From positions 1 to 64,000 of the forward strand of contig CANROE010000003.1 of the NCBI GenBank assembly GCA_947632195.1: 64,000 bases of DNA, written 5' to 3'. Of the stretch, positions 8,841-17,440 are shown in pieces. The stretch is from an uncultured Clostridia bacterium (GTDB lineage: Bacteria > Bacillota > Clostridia > Christensenellales > Borkfalkiaceae). A program made the position numbers and the translations under genes. The notes under the pieces were generated by a model, which did not search any database, had not been told where the DNA came from, and saw nothing but the letters and a program-made list of their open reading frames with translations. Each line of letters opens with the position of its first letter. Positions within the stretch are counted from its first letter, which is position 1.

Positions 8841-10331
8841 TTACTTCTTGGGTTTCATGGTCGGGAAGAGGAGGACGTCGCGGATGGTGGGACTGTCGGT
8901 GAGGAGCATGACAAGACGGTCTACGCCCAGCCCAAGCCCGCCCGTGGGCGGCATACCGTGCTCCAATGCGTCGATAAAGTCCTCGTCCACCTGCGCGTTC
9001 GTTCCCTGCGCCCGCTTCTTCGCCGCCTGCGCCTCCATGCGCTTCTTCTGGTCGATGGGATCGTTGAGTTCGGAGAAGGCGTTGCCCATCTCCATGCCCA
9101 TCATGAAATATTCAAACCGTTCGGTCATCGTGGGATCGGTCGGCTTGCGCTTTGCAAGCGGGGAGATCTCCACGGGATAATCATAGATAAACGTGGGCTG
9201 AATGAGCTTGTCCTCGACGAACGCATCGAAAAACTCCGCCAAAATGTGCCCCTTGGTATTCTTGTCTTTCTCGAATTCCACGCCCTTTTCGGCGGCGATC
9301 TTCTGCGCCTCTTCGTCCGATTTGATTGTGTCGAAGTCCACGCCCGAATACTTTTTCACCGCCTCTACCATGGTGAGGCGCTCCCACTTGGAAAAGTCGA
9401 GCTCCACCCCTTGATAGGTCACTTTGAGCGTACCGCACGCCGCCGTGACGACATGACGGTGCAATTCTTCGACAAAGTCCATGACGTCGTGATAGTCGGC
9501 GTATGCCTGATAAATTTCCACCGAGGTGAACTCGGGATTGTGCTTTGCGTCCATGCCCTCGTTGCGGAAGATGCGCCCCATTTCGTACACCTTCTCAAAG
9601 CCGCCCACGATGAGCCGCTTTAAGTAGAGTTCGGTCTCGATACGAAGGTACATATCGAGGTCGAGCGCGTTGTGGTGGGTCTTGAAGGGACGGGCGTCCG
9701 CGCCGATTTCCAGCGGAAGAAGAATGGGGGTGTCCGCCTCCAAAAAGCCCTTCCCGTCGAGGAAATCGCGGATCGCCTTGATGATCTTGGCGCGCTTGAA
9801 AAAGGTCTCGCGCACATCCTGGTTCATGATGAGATCGATGTGCCGCAAGCGGTACTTCATGTCCATGTTTTGCAGCCCGTTGTACTTTTCGGGCAGGGGC
9901 AGAAGGGCCTTCGAGAGCATTTCGAGGTGGGTGGCGTGGACGGTGATCTCCCCCGTCTGCGTCTTGAACACAAACCCCTTCACACCGACGATGTCGCCGA
10001 TGTCGTAATCTTTTTTATAGGCGGCGTACACGTCCTCCCCGACGTCCTGACGGGTGATGTACACCTGCAACAGACCGTCGCGGTCGGAGATGTGCGAAAA
10101 GGAGGCCTTCCCCATGACGCGGCGGGACATGAGCCGCCCCGCGACGGAGACTTCCTTTCCTTCGAGCTCGCCGAAGTTTTCTTTGATAAGGGACGAGCGC
10201 GAAGTGACGTCATAAGTTGTTTTTTCATAGGGGTTTTGCCCCTCGGAAATGAGCTTTTCGAGCTTTTCCCGCCGGATGCGCGCCTGCTCGTGCAGTTCTT
10301 CCTCCGAGACGGGGACATTCTTTTCTTCCAT
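8841..10331 (-). CDS. lysS: Lysyl-tRNA synthetase (class II)
   Basis: MEEKNVPVSEEELHEQARIRREKLEKLISEGQNPY; class II motifs FLEADTPIL, GGLGLGVDRLVMLLTDSPTIRDVLLFPTMK. Confidence 0.97.
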   Translation of the reverse strand: MEEKNVPVSEEELHEQARIRREKLEKLISEGQNPYEKTTYDVTSRSSLIKENFGELEGKEVSVAGRLMSRRVMGKASFSHISDRDGLLQVYITRQDVGEDVYAAYKKDYDIGDIVGVKGFVFKTQTGEITVHATHLEMLSKALLPLPEKYNGLQNMDMKYRLRHIDLIMNQDVRETFFKRAKIIKAIRDFLDGKGFLEADTPILLPLEIGADARPFKTHHNALDLDMYLRIETELYLKRLIVGGFEKVYEMGRIFRNEGMDAKHNPEFTSVEIYQAYADYHDVMDFVEELHRHVVTAACGTLKVTYQGVELDFSKWERLTMVEAVKKYSGVDFDTIKSDEEAQKIAAEKGVEFEKDKNTKGHILAEFFDAFVEDKLIQPTFIYDYPVEISPLAKRKPTDPTMTERFEYFMMGMEMGNAFSELNDPIDQKKRMEAQAAKKRAQGTNAQVDEDFIDALEHGMPPTGGLGLGVDRLVMLLTDSPTIRDVLLFPTMKPKK

Positions 10332-10341
10332 GTCGGTTTCC

Positions 10342-10812
10342 TCAGTCGATTTTGCGGATGGTGAGCTGGTATTCAAAGTTGTTGGGCGCTTTGACCGTGA
10401 CTTTGTCTCCCTTTTTGTGGCGGAGAAGTGCCGCGCCCACGGGGGACTCGTTGGAGATGATGTTCTTCATGGGATCCACCTCGGTGGTGCCCATGATGGT
10501 GTAGGCGACCTCCTCTTCGAGATCGTTGTCCCAAACGGTGACTGTGGAGCCGATGTGCACCACGGAATTGTCGTCCGTCTCCTCGATTATGACGGCGTTT
10601 TTCACCTTGTATTCGAGCTCGGCGATCTCCCCTTCGTTTGCCGCCTGCTCGTTGCGCGCCGCGTCGTACTCGGCGTTCTCCGAAAGATCGCCGTGGCTGC
10701 GCGCCTCGGCGATACGGTCTACGATCTCTTTCCGCTTGACCGTTTGGAGATATTCAAGCTCCTTTTTTGCCGCCTCGTAACCTTCCTGCGTCATGTAAAA
10801 CTGTTCTGCCAT
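10342..10812 (-). CDS. greA: Transcription elongation factor GreA
   Basis: MAEQFYMTQEGYEAAKKELEYLQTVKRKEIVDRIAEARSHGDLSENAEYDAARNEQ. Confidence 0.97.
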   Translation of the reverse strand: MAEQFYMTQEGYEAAKKELEYLQTVKRKEIVDRIAEARSHGDLSENAEYDAARNEQAANEGEIAELEYKVKNAVIIEETDDNSVVHIGSTVTVWDNDLEEEVAYTIMGTTEVDPMKNIISNESPVGAALLRHKKGDKVTVKAPNNFEYQLTIRKID

Positions 10813-10943
10813 ATTTTTGAACCCCTTTGCGACCGTCATCTGCGGCGCGTTATTTTATAAGACGACCGTGATTTCGCATGCGGAAACCACGGTATCCTCT
10901 CGATCCTGCCCTCATTATATCCTTTTTATACCGCTTTGTCAAC

Positions 10944-12128
10944 TCACTTGCCCACATCTCGGGAAATTTTCCCGAGAAATCGTCCGATCCTTTTCACCGC
11001 TTCGGAAAGTTCCCCCATCCCCGTCGCATACGAACAGCGGACGTGATATTTGCCGCATGCCCCGAACGCACTGCCCGGAACGACCGCAACTTTTTCGGAT
11101 ACCAGCAAGGCGTCGGCAAATTCCTCTCCCGTGAGGCCCGTCGCCTCCACCGAGGGAAAGACATAAAACGCTCCGCGCGGTTCAAAACAGCTCAGTCCCG
11201 CCGCACGCAGCGCCTCCACGAGAAAGCGACGCCGCCTGTCGTATTCGGCGCGCATCTGCTCGACCGAGGAAAAGCCGTCCTCAAACCCTCCTTTCAGCGC
11301 GGCGATCGCGGCGTATTGGGACACGCGCGGCGCGCAAAGCGTGGTATATTGATGGATCTTCAACATCGCGGCGTCGATCTCCTTCGGCGCGCAGGCAAAG
11401 CCGATCCGCCAACCCGTCATGGCAAAAGATTTGGAAAAACCGCCGAGAAGGACGGTGCGCTCCCCCATTCCGGGCAGAGACGCGATCGAACAGTGACGCG
11501 CCCCGTAAGTAAGTTCGGCGTAGATCTCGTCCGATATGACGAGCAGATCGTGTTTGACCAAAACGGGCGCAAGGGCAAGGAGCTGTTCTTTCGTCATCAC
11601 GCCGCCCGTCGGGTTGTTGGGATACGCGAGCACGATCGCCTTCGTCTTTTTTGTGATCTTCTTTTCCACCGCCTGCGGCGTCAAGGCGAAGTTTTCTTCC
11701 GCGCGGCAGGGAACGCAGACGGGCGTCCCGCCGCAGAGCGTGACGATGGGAGCATAGGAGACGTATGCGGGATCGGGCAATAAGATCTCGTCTCCCGTAT
11801 CGCAGATCGCGCGCAGGGCAAGGTCGATCCCCTCGCTCGCGCCCACGGTGACGATAATCTGCCCGGGAGAATATTCCGCGCCGAAACGCTCGGCGAGATA
11901 GCGCGAGATGAGTTCCCGCAGCTCGTCCATGCCCCGATTGCCCGTGTACTGCGTATAGCCCTTGCGCAGAGAAAGGATCCCCGCATTGCGCACGTCCCAC
12001 GGCGTACAGAAATCGGGCTCGCCTACCCCAAGGGAGATCGCGCCCTCCATGCTCTGAACGAGATCGAAATATTTCCGTATCCCGCTCGGGGGAATACGCC
12101 GCACTTTTTCAGACAGGAAATCTCTCAC
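10944..12128 (-). CDS. PLP-dependent aminotransferase (class I/II)
   Basis: VTVGASEGIDLALRAI, YPNNPTGGVM, GGFSKSFAMTGWRIGFA motifs. Confidence 0.93.
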   Translation of the reverse strand: MRDFLSEKVRRIPPSGIRKYFDLVQSMEGAISLGVGEPDFCTPWDVRNAGILSLRKGYTQYTGNRGMDELRELISRYLAERFGAEYSPGQIIVTVGASEGIDLALRAICDTGDEILLPDPAYVSYAPIVTLCGGTPVCVPCRAEENFALTPQAVEKKITKKTKAIVLAYPNNPTGGVMTKEQLLALAPVLVKHDLLVISDEIYAELTYGARHCSIASLPGMGERTVLLGGFSKSFAMTGWRIGFACAPKEIDAAMLKIHQYTTLCAPRVSQYAAIAALKGGFEDGFSSVEQMRAEYDRRRRFLVEALRAAGLSCFEPRGAFYVFPSVEATGLTGEEFADALLVSEKVAVVPGSAFGACGKYHVRCSYATGMGELSEAVKRIGRFLGKISRDVGK

Positions 12129-12613
12129 GGTTGAATGGGAAGCCTGCTCTTGGGCATTTTTTTGGTGGCGGCTCCCTCGATCTTATATTTTTTGAGAATG
12201 AAATGCGTCGCCGTGGAGAGCACGCAGTCGAAGGTTGAGATCTGCTCGGAGATGAACCGCGCCACCCCCTTGATCGAGTTGGATTCCACGACCACCGCAA
12301 AGTCGTATGCCCCGCTCATCAGATACAAGCTCGTGACTTCCTCATGCTGGGCGATCTCTTCGGCGATCCCGTCGAACCCCGATCCGCTCTGCGGCGAGAC
12401 CTTTACCTCAATGAGCGCCTGTACGCACTCGTCCTCCTCTTCGTCGAGATTGACGATGGCGGCGTATTTTACGATCAGTCCCCTCTTCTCCATTGCGGCG
12501 ATCTTGCGGCGCACATTCTCCTCGCTCTCCCCGAGCATGACCGCCAGCTCTTGATCGCTGCGGCGGCAGTCGCTTTGCAGAGCGGCGAGGATCTCCCTCT
12601 CCAAATGTTCCAT
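12125..12613 (-). CDS. Lrp/AsnC-family transcriptional regulator
   Basis: MEHLEREILAALQSDCRRSDQELAVMLGESEENVRRKIAAMEKRGLI; 4-nt overlap with the aminotransferase gene. Confidence 0.9.
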   Translation of the reverse strand: MEHLEREILAALQSDCRRSDQELAVMLGESEENVRRKIAAMEKRGLIVKYAAIVNLDEEEDECVQALIEVKVSPQSGSGFDGIAEEIAQHEEVTSLYLMSGAYDFAVVVESNSIKGVARFISEQISTFDCVLSTATHFILKKYKIEGAATKKMPKSRLPIQP

Positions 12614-12670
12614 GTGAAAAGCTCCTTTTTTCTTTATTTTAGGCGAACGGAAAAAGAAAGTCAAATACAT

Positions 12671-12699
12671 TTGCTTTTTCCACAAAGATTTTATATAAT
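12671..12699 (+). promoter_or_regulatory. Candidate SigA-type promoter (TTGCTT-17-TATAAT)
   Basis: -35-like 12671-12676, perfect TATAAT 12694-12699, 17-bp spacer. Confidence 0.7.
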
Positions 12700-12705
12700 A
12701 AGACT

Positions 12706-12963
12706 ATGTTTCGCATTTGGGCAAAAGTTTTGAAAGAGGGACACATCATCCGCCAAACGACCTACGAGCGCGAGGAAAAATTTACTTACGCCGATTTTTT
12801 TCGCTATCTCGCCGATATTTGCGACGCGCTCGATATTCCCACGCCCGTTCTTTTGAAACCGCATATCTTCAACTATGCAAAGTTCCGCCATGTCGTGTTC
12901 CGCCCCGCCGATTTTATGGAGACGGTGAGTTTCGATAGATTGGTGCTGGAAAATATTGGGTGA
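12706..12963 (+). CDS. Conserved hypothetical protein (85 aa)
   Basis: MFRIWAKVLKEGHIIRQTTYEREEKFTYADFFRYLADICDALDIPTPVLLKPHIFNYAKF; sits directly after the promoter. Confidence 0.75.
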   Translation: MFRIWAKVLKEGHIIRQTTYEREEKFTYADFFRYLADICDALDIPTPVLLKPHIFNYAKFRHVVFRPADFMETVSFDRLVLENIG

Positions 12964-12964
12964 G

Positions 12965-13296
12965 TATTCACGAAAAATCTTTTGCTACGCAAAATCTTTT
13001 TCCGTGAGGAAAGGAGCGTGAGCGCCTTAATTTGTTCTTCCTCTCGTTCGCCTTGTCTTACACTAAGCCGTAAGAATGCGGCAAATTGTGGGCGCTGCCG
13101 CAGGGAAACCCTGCTCCGCGCAGTGGATTATATTCACGAAAAATCTTTTGCTACGCAAAATCTTTTTCCGTGAGGAAAGGAGCGTGAGCGCCTTAATTTG
13201 TTCTTCCTCTCGTTCGCCTTGTCTTACACTAAGCCGTAAGAATGCGGCAAATTGTGGGCGCTGCCGCAGGGAAACCCTGCTCCGCGCAGTGGATTA
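12965..13296. repeat. Exact tandem duplication, 2 x 166 bp (family F)
   Basis: Units 12965-13130 and 13131-13296 read identically; a third diverged unit starts at 13297. Confidence 0.95.
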
Positions 13297-13460
13297 TATT
13301 CACGAAAAATCTTTTGCTCCGCAAAATCTTTTTCCGTGAAGAAACAGGCGTGGACGGTTTAATTTAGTTGTCCTCACGTTCGTTTCATCGGACAAGAAGT
13401 TGCAAGTATGCAACAAATGCTGTCGCCCACGGCGGAAATGAATTCCGCCTAAGGCAACGA
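13297..13460. repeat. Diverged third family F unit
   Basis: Shares the first ~50 bp with units 1/2; its hairpins GTTGCA-AGTA-TGCAAC and GGCGGAA-ATGAA-TTCCGCC occupy the equivalent positions. Confidence 0.8.
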
Positions 13461-13470
13461 TTCTCAATAA

Positions 13471-13676
13471 TGTCATGTCGAGCAACCGAGGAACGAGGTG
13501 TCGAGACATCTCTACCTCGTCGCCACACGCCCGCTTTATACGCTTTCCTTGCGAAAGCTCCGTTTGCGTGCGGTGGCTGCTCTTCCCGAAAAATCTTGCT
13601 CCGCAATCTTTTTCGGGAGCCCTAATATTGTGAGATTTCTCCACGCGGTCGCTCCGCTCCCTTGGTCGAAATGACA
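13471..13676 (+). repeat. Composite repeat: A-type terminal inverted repeats flanking a G core
   Basis: tgtcatgtcga...cgaaatgaca ends; core shared in inverse orientation with 28470-28659. Confidence 0.8.
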
Positions 13677-13715
13677 TTGTTTGGAACAGCGGGACGAAAT
13701 GATAAAACCCTTTCC

Positions 13716-13930
13716 CCCGCTACGCGGGTACTTTCCTTAAAAGGGACCGCAAGGAAAAGCGGACACCCTTCGACAAGCTCAGGGTGACGTATTTTAGAAA
13801 GTGCAGGAGAGGGTAACGTACTCAGAACAAAAGACATCGTCCCCCCTTTCGGCGCTTGCGCGCCACTTTCCCCCGCTCTGCGGGGGACAGCGATACATGC
13901 CTCCCCTCAACTTGTTGGGGGGGAGCTTTA
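13716..13930. repeat. Family E palindromic repeats
   Basis: ccctttcccccgctacgcgggtactttccttaaaaggga and related GC hairpins; an inverse version lies at 54193-54375. Confidence 0.6.
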
Positions 13931-13993
13931 ATGGCTTCTCCACGTTGCATGGCGGGCGAATAGCTTTTTTAAGAGCTGCACATACTGCACGGT

Positions 13994-14203
13994 ATGAAAC
14001 TCACGACCATCATCTGTTGCGGGATATTGATCCTTTTCGGCGTCTTTGCGGCGGTGTACGCCCTCTCCGGTTTTGACCTGCTGCTCTTCTTCTGCGCGGG
14101 AAATTCCACCGTCTATCGCGCCCTCCTCTCCCTCGCGGGCGTGGGCGCACTGTGGCTCTTGTTCTGGCTCATTGCCTTCCGCCCGACCAAACCCCTCTCC
14201 TGA
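13994..14203 (+). CDS. Small two-TM protein, DUF378-like
   Basis: MKLTTIICCGILILFGVFAAVYALSGFDLLLFFCAGNSTVYRALLSLAGVGALWLLFWLIAF. Confidence 0.7.
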   Translation: MKLTTIICCGILILFGVFAAVYALSGFDLLLFFCAGNSTVYRALLSLAGVGALWLLFWLIAFRPTKPLS

Positions 14204-14209
14204 TACGCC

Positions 14210-14413
14210 TCACCAATCCTGCTTTTTGAGAGATTTATCCTTTACGTCGTCGTAAAACGCAAAGTATTGCGCCTTCCAATCACGGGGCGGGAGCGGCTCT
14301 TCCGCCCCCTCGGCATATTTCAGATACTCCTCCAATTCCTCGGGCGTGAAGTCCGATTCGGAGATCTCTCCGTCATATTGCTCAAACAGTTTCATCATAT
14401 CATAACGGGACAT
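14210..14413 (-). CDS. Small acidic hypothetical protein (67 aa)
   Basis: MSRYDMMKLFEQYDGEISESDFTPEELEEYLKYAEG...; complete ORF with low-bias composition. Confidence 0.6.
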   Translation of the reverse strand: MSRYDMMKLFEQYDGEISESDFTPEELEEYLKYAEGAEEPLPPRDWKAQYFAFYDDVKDKSLKKQDW

Positions 14414-14559
14414 TGTTCACCTTCTTATCCTCTTTCCACGCCCTGTGTAAAACGGGAAAGTTATCCACATATCCACTGTGGAGATGTTGATAACTTCCGA
14501 AAACCGCCCATCCTTACGCCGATTATAGCAGAATATGCGGGAAAAATCAATAAACGCAC

Positions 14560-14588
14560 TTGACATTTTGAATGCATTTAATTATAAT
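14560..14588 (+). promoter_or_regulatory. Consensus SigA promoter TTGACA-17-TATAAT with a near-palindromic operator in the spacer
   Basis: TTGACA 14560-14565; TATAAT 14583-14588; TTGAATGCATTTAA 14568-14581. Confidence 0.9.
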
Positions 14589-14623
14589 GAGTGCGTTCGC
14601 AAAGATCACTTGGAGGGATAGCC

Positions 14624-15064
14624 GTGGAACAGCTGGACGAAGCGCTCATTACCGCATGGGTCGCCCTGACGGGAGCGTTGAAAAATACCCGTATTACCCG
14701 AGGGCTGAATTATAACGAGGCGATCGTCATGAATATCGCCTATCACGAGTACTGCAACGGGGAGAGATATACTTCTTTTAAAAGCATCGTGTCCAAGACG
14801 AAGATGCTCAAATCCCTCGTAAACCGCACCATCGATTCGCTCGTCAAGAAAAATTTGCTCGAACGCTGCGACGGCGAGGACAAACGCACCACCTTCGTGC
14901 GTCCCGTCAAGGAAAACTTGCAGGTGTTTTTGCATGTGCACGAACAGTCGCTTGCGCTTGCGCACGCTGCGATCGGGCTCATCGGGGAGGAGGACGCGCG
15001 CACGTTCGTGCGCATTTCCGAATGCATCGTACAGGCCGATCCGTTGAACGGCAACAAAGACTGA
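14624..15064 (+). CDS. MarR-family transcriptional regulator
   Basis: GTG start after GGAGGG; wHTH-like SFKSIVSKTKMLKSLVNRTIDSLVKKNLLERCDGEDKRTTFVRPV. Confidence 0.85.
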   Translation: MEQLDEALITAWVALTGALKNTRITRGLNYNEAIVMNIAYHEYCNGERYTSFKSIVSKTKMLKSLVNRTIDSLVKKNLLERCDGEDKRTTFVRPVKENLQVFLHVHEQSLALAHAAIGLIGEEDARTFVRISECIVQADPLNGNKD

Positions 15065-15075
15065 AATATTGTTTT

Positions 15076-15113
15076 GCCCGCCGCGCGAACATCGCGCGGC
15101 GGGCTCTTTTTTT
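15076..15113 (+). terminator. Rho-independent terminator
   Basis: gcccgccgcgcgaacatcgcgcggcgggctcttttttt. Confidence 0.93.
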
Positions 15114-15127
15114 GTTCGCCTCTTCCC

Positions 15128-16441
15128 TTATCTGAAAAACTCTTCGTAGACGGCGCGCAGGGTGCGTTCGTAGTTCTCGTTGTCTACGCCGACGATGATG
15201 TTCAGCTCGGAAGAGCCCTGGTCGATCATGCGGACGTTCACGCCTGCGCGGGCGATCGCCTCGAAAAGGCGCGCCGAAGTACCTACATTCTTGCTCATGC
15301 CATGCCCCACGACGGCGATCAGCGCGATGTCCGTGAGCGTCTTGCATTGGTCGGGATGGACCGCCTCGCAGATCTCCCGCTTGATCTCGTCGAGCATCCC
15401 CTCTTTGAGCTCCGCCTCGTCGATGACAAAGGAGATCGTGTCGATCCCCGAAGGCATGTGCTCGAAACTGACATTGTGTCTTTCAAGCACCGAGAGAATG
15501 CGCCGCGCAAAGCCGATCTCGCTGTTCATGAGCGATTTTTCGATAAAGATGACCGCGAAGTCCTTTTTCCCCGCGATCCCCGTGACCGGCCGCGACGAGG
15601 GAATGTAGCCCGCCGCCGGCAGGATACGGGTGCCGTCGTCCTCGGGACGGAAGGTGTTTTTGATCAGAATGGGGATATTTGCCTCCCGCACGGGAAAGAT
15701 GCTCTCGCTGTGCAGCACGTTCGCCCCCATATATGAGAGCTCGCGCAACTCGCGGTAGGAGAGCGCCTTGATGTGGGCGGGGCCGTCCACGATCCTCGGA
15801 TCGCAGGCGAGAAACCCGCTCACGTCCGTCCAATTTTCATAGAGATCCGCCCCCACGGCACGCGCCACGATCGCGCCCGAGACGTCGCTGCCGCCACGGG
15901 AAAAGGTGTGTACCTTGCCCTGCGCGTCGGCGCCGTAAAACCCCGCGATGACCGCGCGTTTTTTCCCTTTGAGCGCCGCCGCCGTCAAAGAAAAGGTCTT
16001 GTCGCTGTCGAGCTTTCCCGTTTCGTCAAAGCGGACTGCGTCTTTTGCGTCGATGAACGGCACCCCCAAAAATTCCGCCATAATGACGGCGGAGAGATAT
16101 TCCCCGCGTGAGGCCGTAAACTGTTCGCTCTTTTCGCGCACGATCTCCTCTTCCGTCTGCGCGAGAAGGCGCCCGACATCGAGCGAGAGCCCGAGTTCGC
16201 GCACAATGCCCGAAAAACGCTCCTTCACCTTGCAAAAGGGGGTGAGCGGAGCGCCGTCCGCGAGCGCGCGGTGGGTCTCATACAGAAGATCGGTGACCTT
16301 TGCGTCGCCGCCGAACCTCTTCCCCGGCGCGGAAACGACGAGATACCGCCGCGCGGGATCGGAATTGAAGATCTCGGCGACGCGGCGGATGTTGGTCCCG
16401 TCCGACATGGACGTGCCGCCGAATTTACAAACTTTAATCAT
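15128..16441 (-). CDS. Aspartate kinase with ACT domains
   Basis: MIKVCKFGGTSMSDGTNIRRVAEIF; FSRGGSDVSGAIVARAVGADLYENWTDVSG. Confidence 0.95.
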   Translation of the reverse strand: MIKVCKFGGTSMSDGTNIRRVAEIFNSDPARRYLVVSAPGKRFGGDAKVTDLLYETHRALADGAPLTPFCKVKERFSGIVRELGLSLDVGRLLAQTEEEIVREKSEQFTASRGEYLSAVIMAEFLGVPFIDAKDAVRFDETGKLDSDKTFSLTAAALKGKKRAVIAGFYGADAQGKVHTFSRGGSDVSGAIVARAVGADLYENWTDVSGFLACDPRIVDGPAHIKALSYRELRELSYMGANVLHSESIFPVREANIPILIKNTFRPEDDGTRILPAAGYIPSSRPVTGIAGKKDFAVIFIEKSLMNSEIGFARRILSVLERHNVSFEHMPSGIDTISFVIDEAELKEGMLDEIKREICEAVHPDQCKTLTDIALIAVVGHGMSKNVGTSARLFEAIARAGVNVRMIDQGSSELNIIVGVDNENYERTLRAVYEEFFR

Positions 16442-17336
16442 AGGAAATCTCTCTTCCTTCGAGAAGGAACCGGCTCTCTCCCGCGCTTCCCGGGAGCAGG
16501 CTCTTTGCGGGCAGCTTTTTGTCCGCCTTAAACATCGCCGACAGTTCTTCCTTTTTGACGGGCGAGCCATCCGCCACATAGACGGGCCGGACGGCGGGAT
16601 CGCAGATATTGACAAATTCCGCAAGGGTAAAACGGGCGGGATGATTTTTTGCCTCTTCGGCGGAGATCGTTCCCTTCACCTTCTCCCAATGCCGTTTCGC
16701 CGCGACGAGGGAATGGTTCCCGTCGAGAACGCCGAAACACGGATCCGCGCATTTCATGAGATCGTGCATGAGCTCTTCCGCGATGAAATCGTAGATGAAC
16801 TCCCCTTTGAGCGAACAAAAACGGGTATGAAAATCATACACGGGCGCGAGCTCTTCCTCTTCGAGCGCACGCATGATCTTGTTCCGTTTATCCCTGTAAC
16901 ACAGCAGGGTATGGGGAAATTCGAGCACCGAACGCTCCCGCCGGCGCTGCCGCCACAAAACAAGCTCGGGATCGGTCGCGGTGGACAGGCGGATGGTCCC
17001 GCCGCCTTCGGGCAAGAGCTCTTCAAGGTCGATGTTTGCAAGGATCCCTTTTCTCACCCCGTGGGACGTTTCCCTCCGAACAAGCAGAGATCCGCGCTCG
17101 AAACGTTCGATTTCTCCGTTTTCAAGCGCGGCATACATATTGTTTCGCATTTTTTCCAGCTGCGCTTCCTCGCCCGCTCCGCGCAGGAAATCGGGGATCG
17201 TGCAGTCGCGCGCCGTCACGCCCTCCTCGCCCGAAAGGGGCTGCCAAAGGTCGGCGGGCGCATCGCAGGGAGGCGCGACCCAGCGCTCGAAATCACGCGG
17301 GAGAAAGAGGCGCGGAATGCGGATGCAGCTCTTCAT
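16434..17336 (-). CDS. DUF1015 family protein
   Basis: RIPRLFLPRDFERWVAPPCD; DPCFGVLDGNHSLVAAKRHWEKVK. Confidence 0.88.
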   Translation of the reverse strand: MKSCIRIPRLFLPRDFERWVAPPCDAPADLWQPLSGEEGVTARDCTIPDFLRGAGEEAQLEKMRNNMYAALENGEIERFERGSLLVRRETSHGVRKGILANIDLEELLPEGGGTIRLSTATDPELVLWRQRRRERSVLEFPHTLLCYRDKRNKIMRALEEEELAPVYDFHTRFCSLKGEFIYDFIAEELMHDLMKCADPCFGVLDGNHSLVAAKRHWEKVKGTISAEEAKNHPARFTLAEFVNICDPAVRPVYVADGSPVKKEELSAMFKADKKLPAKSLLPGSAGESRFLLEGREISYD

Positions 17337-17440
17337 AGCGCGTTGATGATGATGACGACCGCTGCGGCGAGCAAAAGCGCCGCAAGTTTGAGCGGAATGT
17401 TCTCGGTAAACGCCTTTTTGAGAAGTTCCAAGATCTTCAT
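17333..17440 (-). CDS. 35-aa single-TM microprotein
   Basis: MKILELLKKAFTENIPLKLAALLLAAAVVIIINAL; 4-nt overlaps with cdaA upstream and DUF1015 downstream. Confidence 0.7.
   Translation of the reverse strand: MKILELLKKAFTENIPLKLAALLLAAAVVIIINAL

Noticed and set aside
13300-13677. Similar short peptides (KRIKRACGDEVEMSR, LGGIHFRRGR.HLLH.C, KAYKAGVWRRGRDVST) shared by ORFs at 13300, 28343, 28498 and 54408
   Set aside because: The similarity comes from the underlying nucleotide repeats (families F and G). Frames differ between copies, and the conservation pattern is stem covariation, not codon-based.
12965-13680. CRISPR array
   Set aside because: The repeats are 166-bp direct duplications and palindromes with no regular repeat-spacer alternation, and no cas genes are present.
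13755-13785. cacccttcgacaagctcagggtgac as a gene-specific regulator site
   Set aside because: This hairpin resembles a widespread generic intergenic repeat and sits inside the repeat cluster, so no gene-specific role can be argued.
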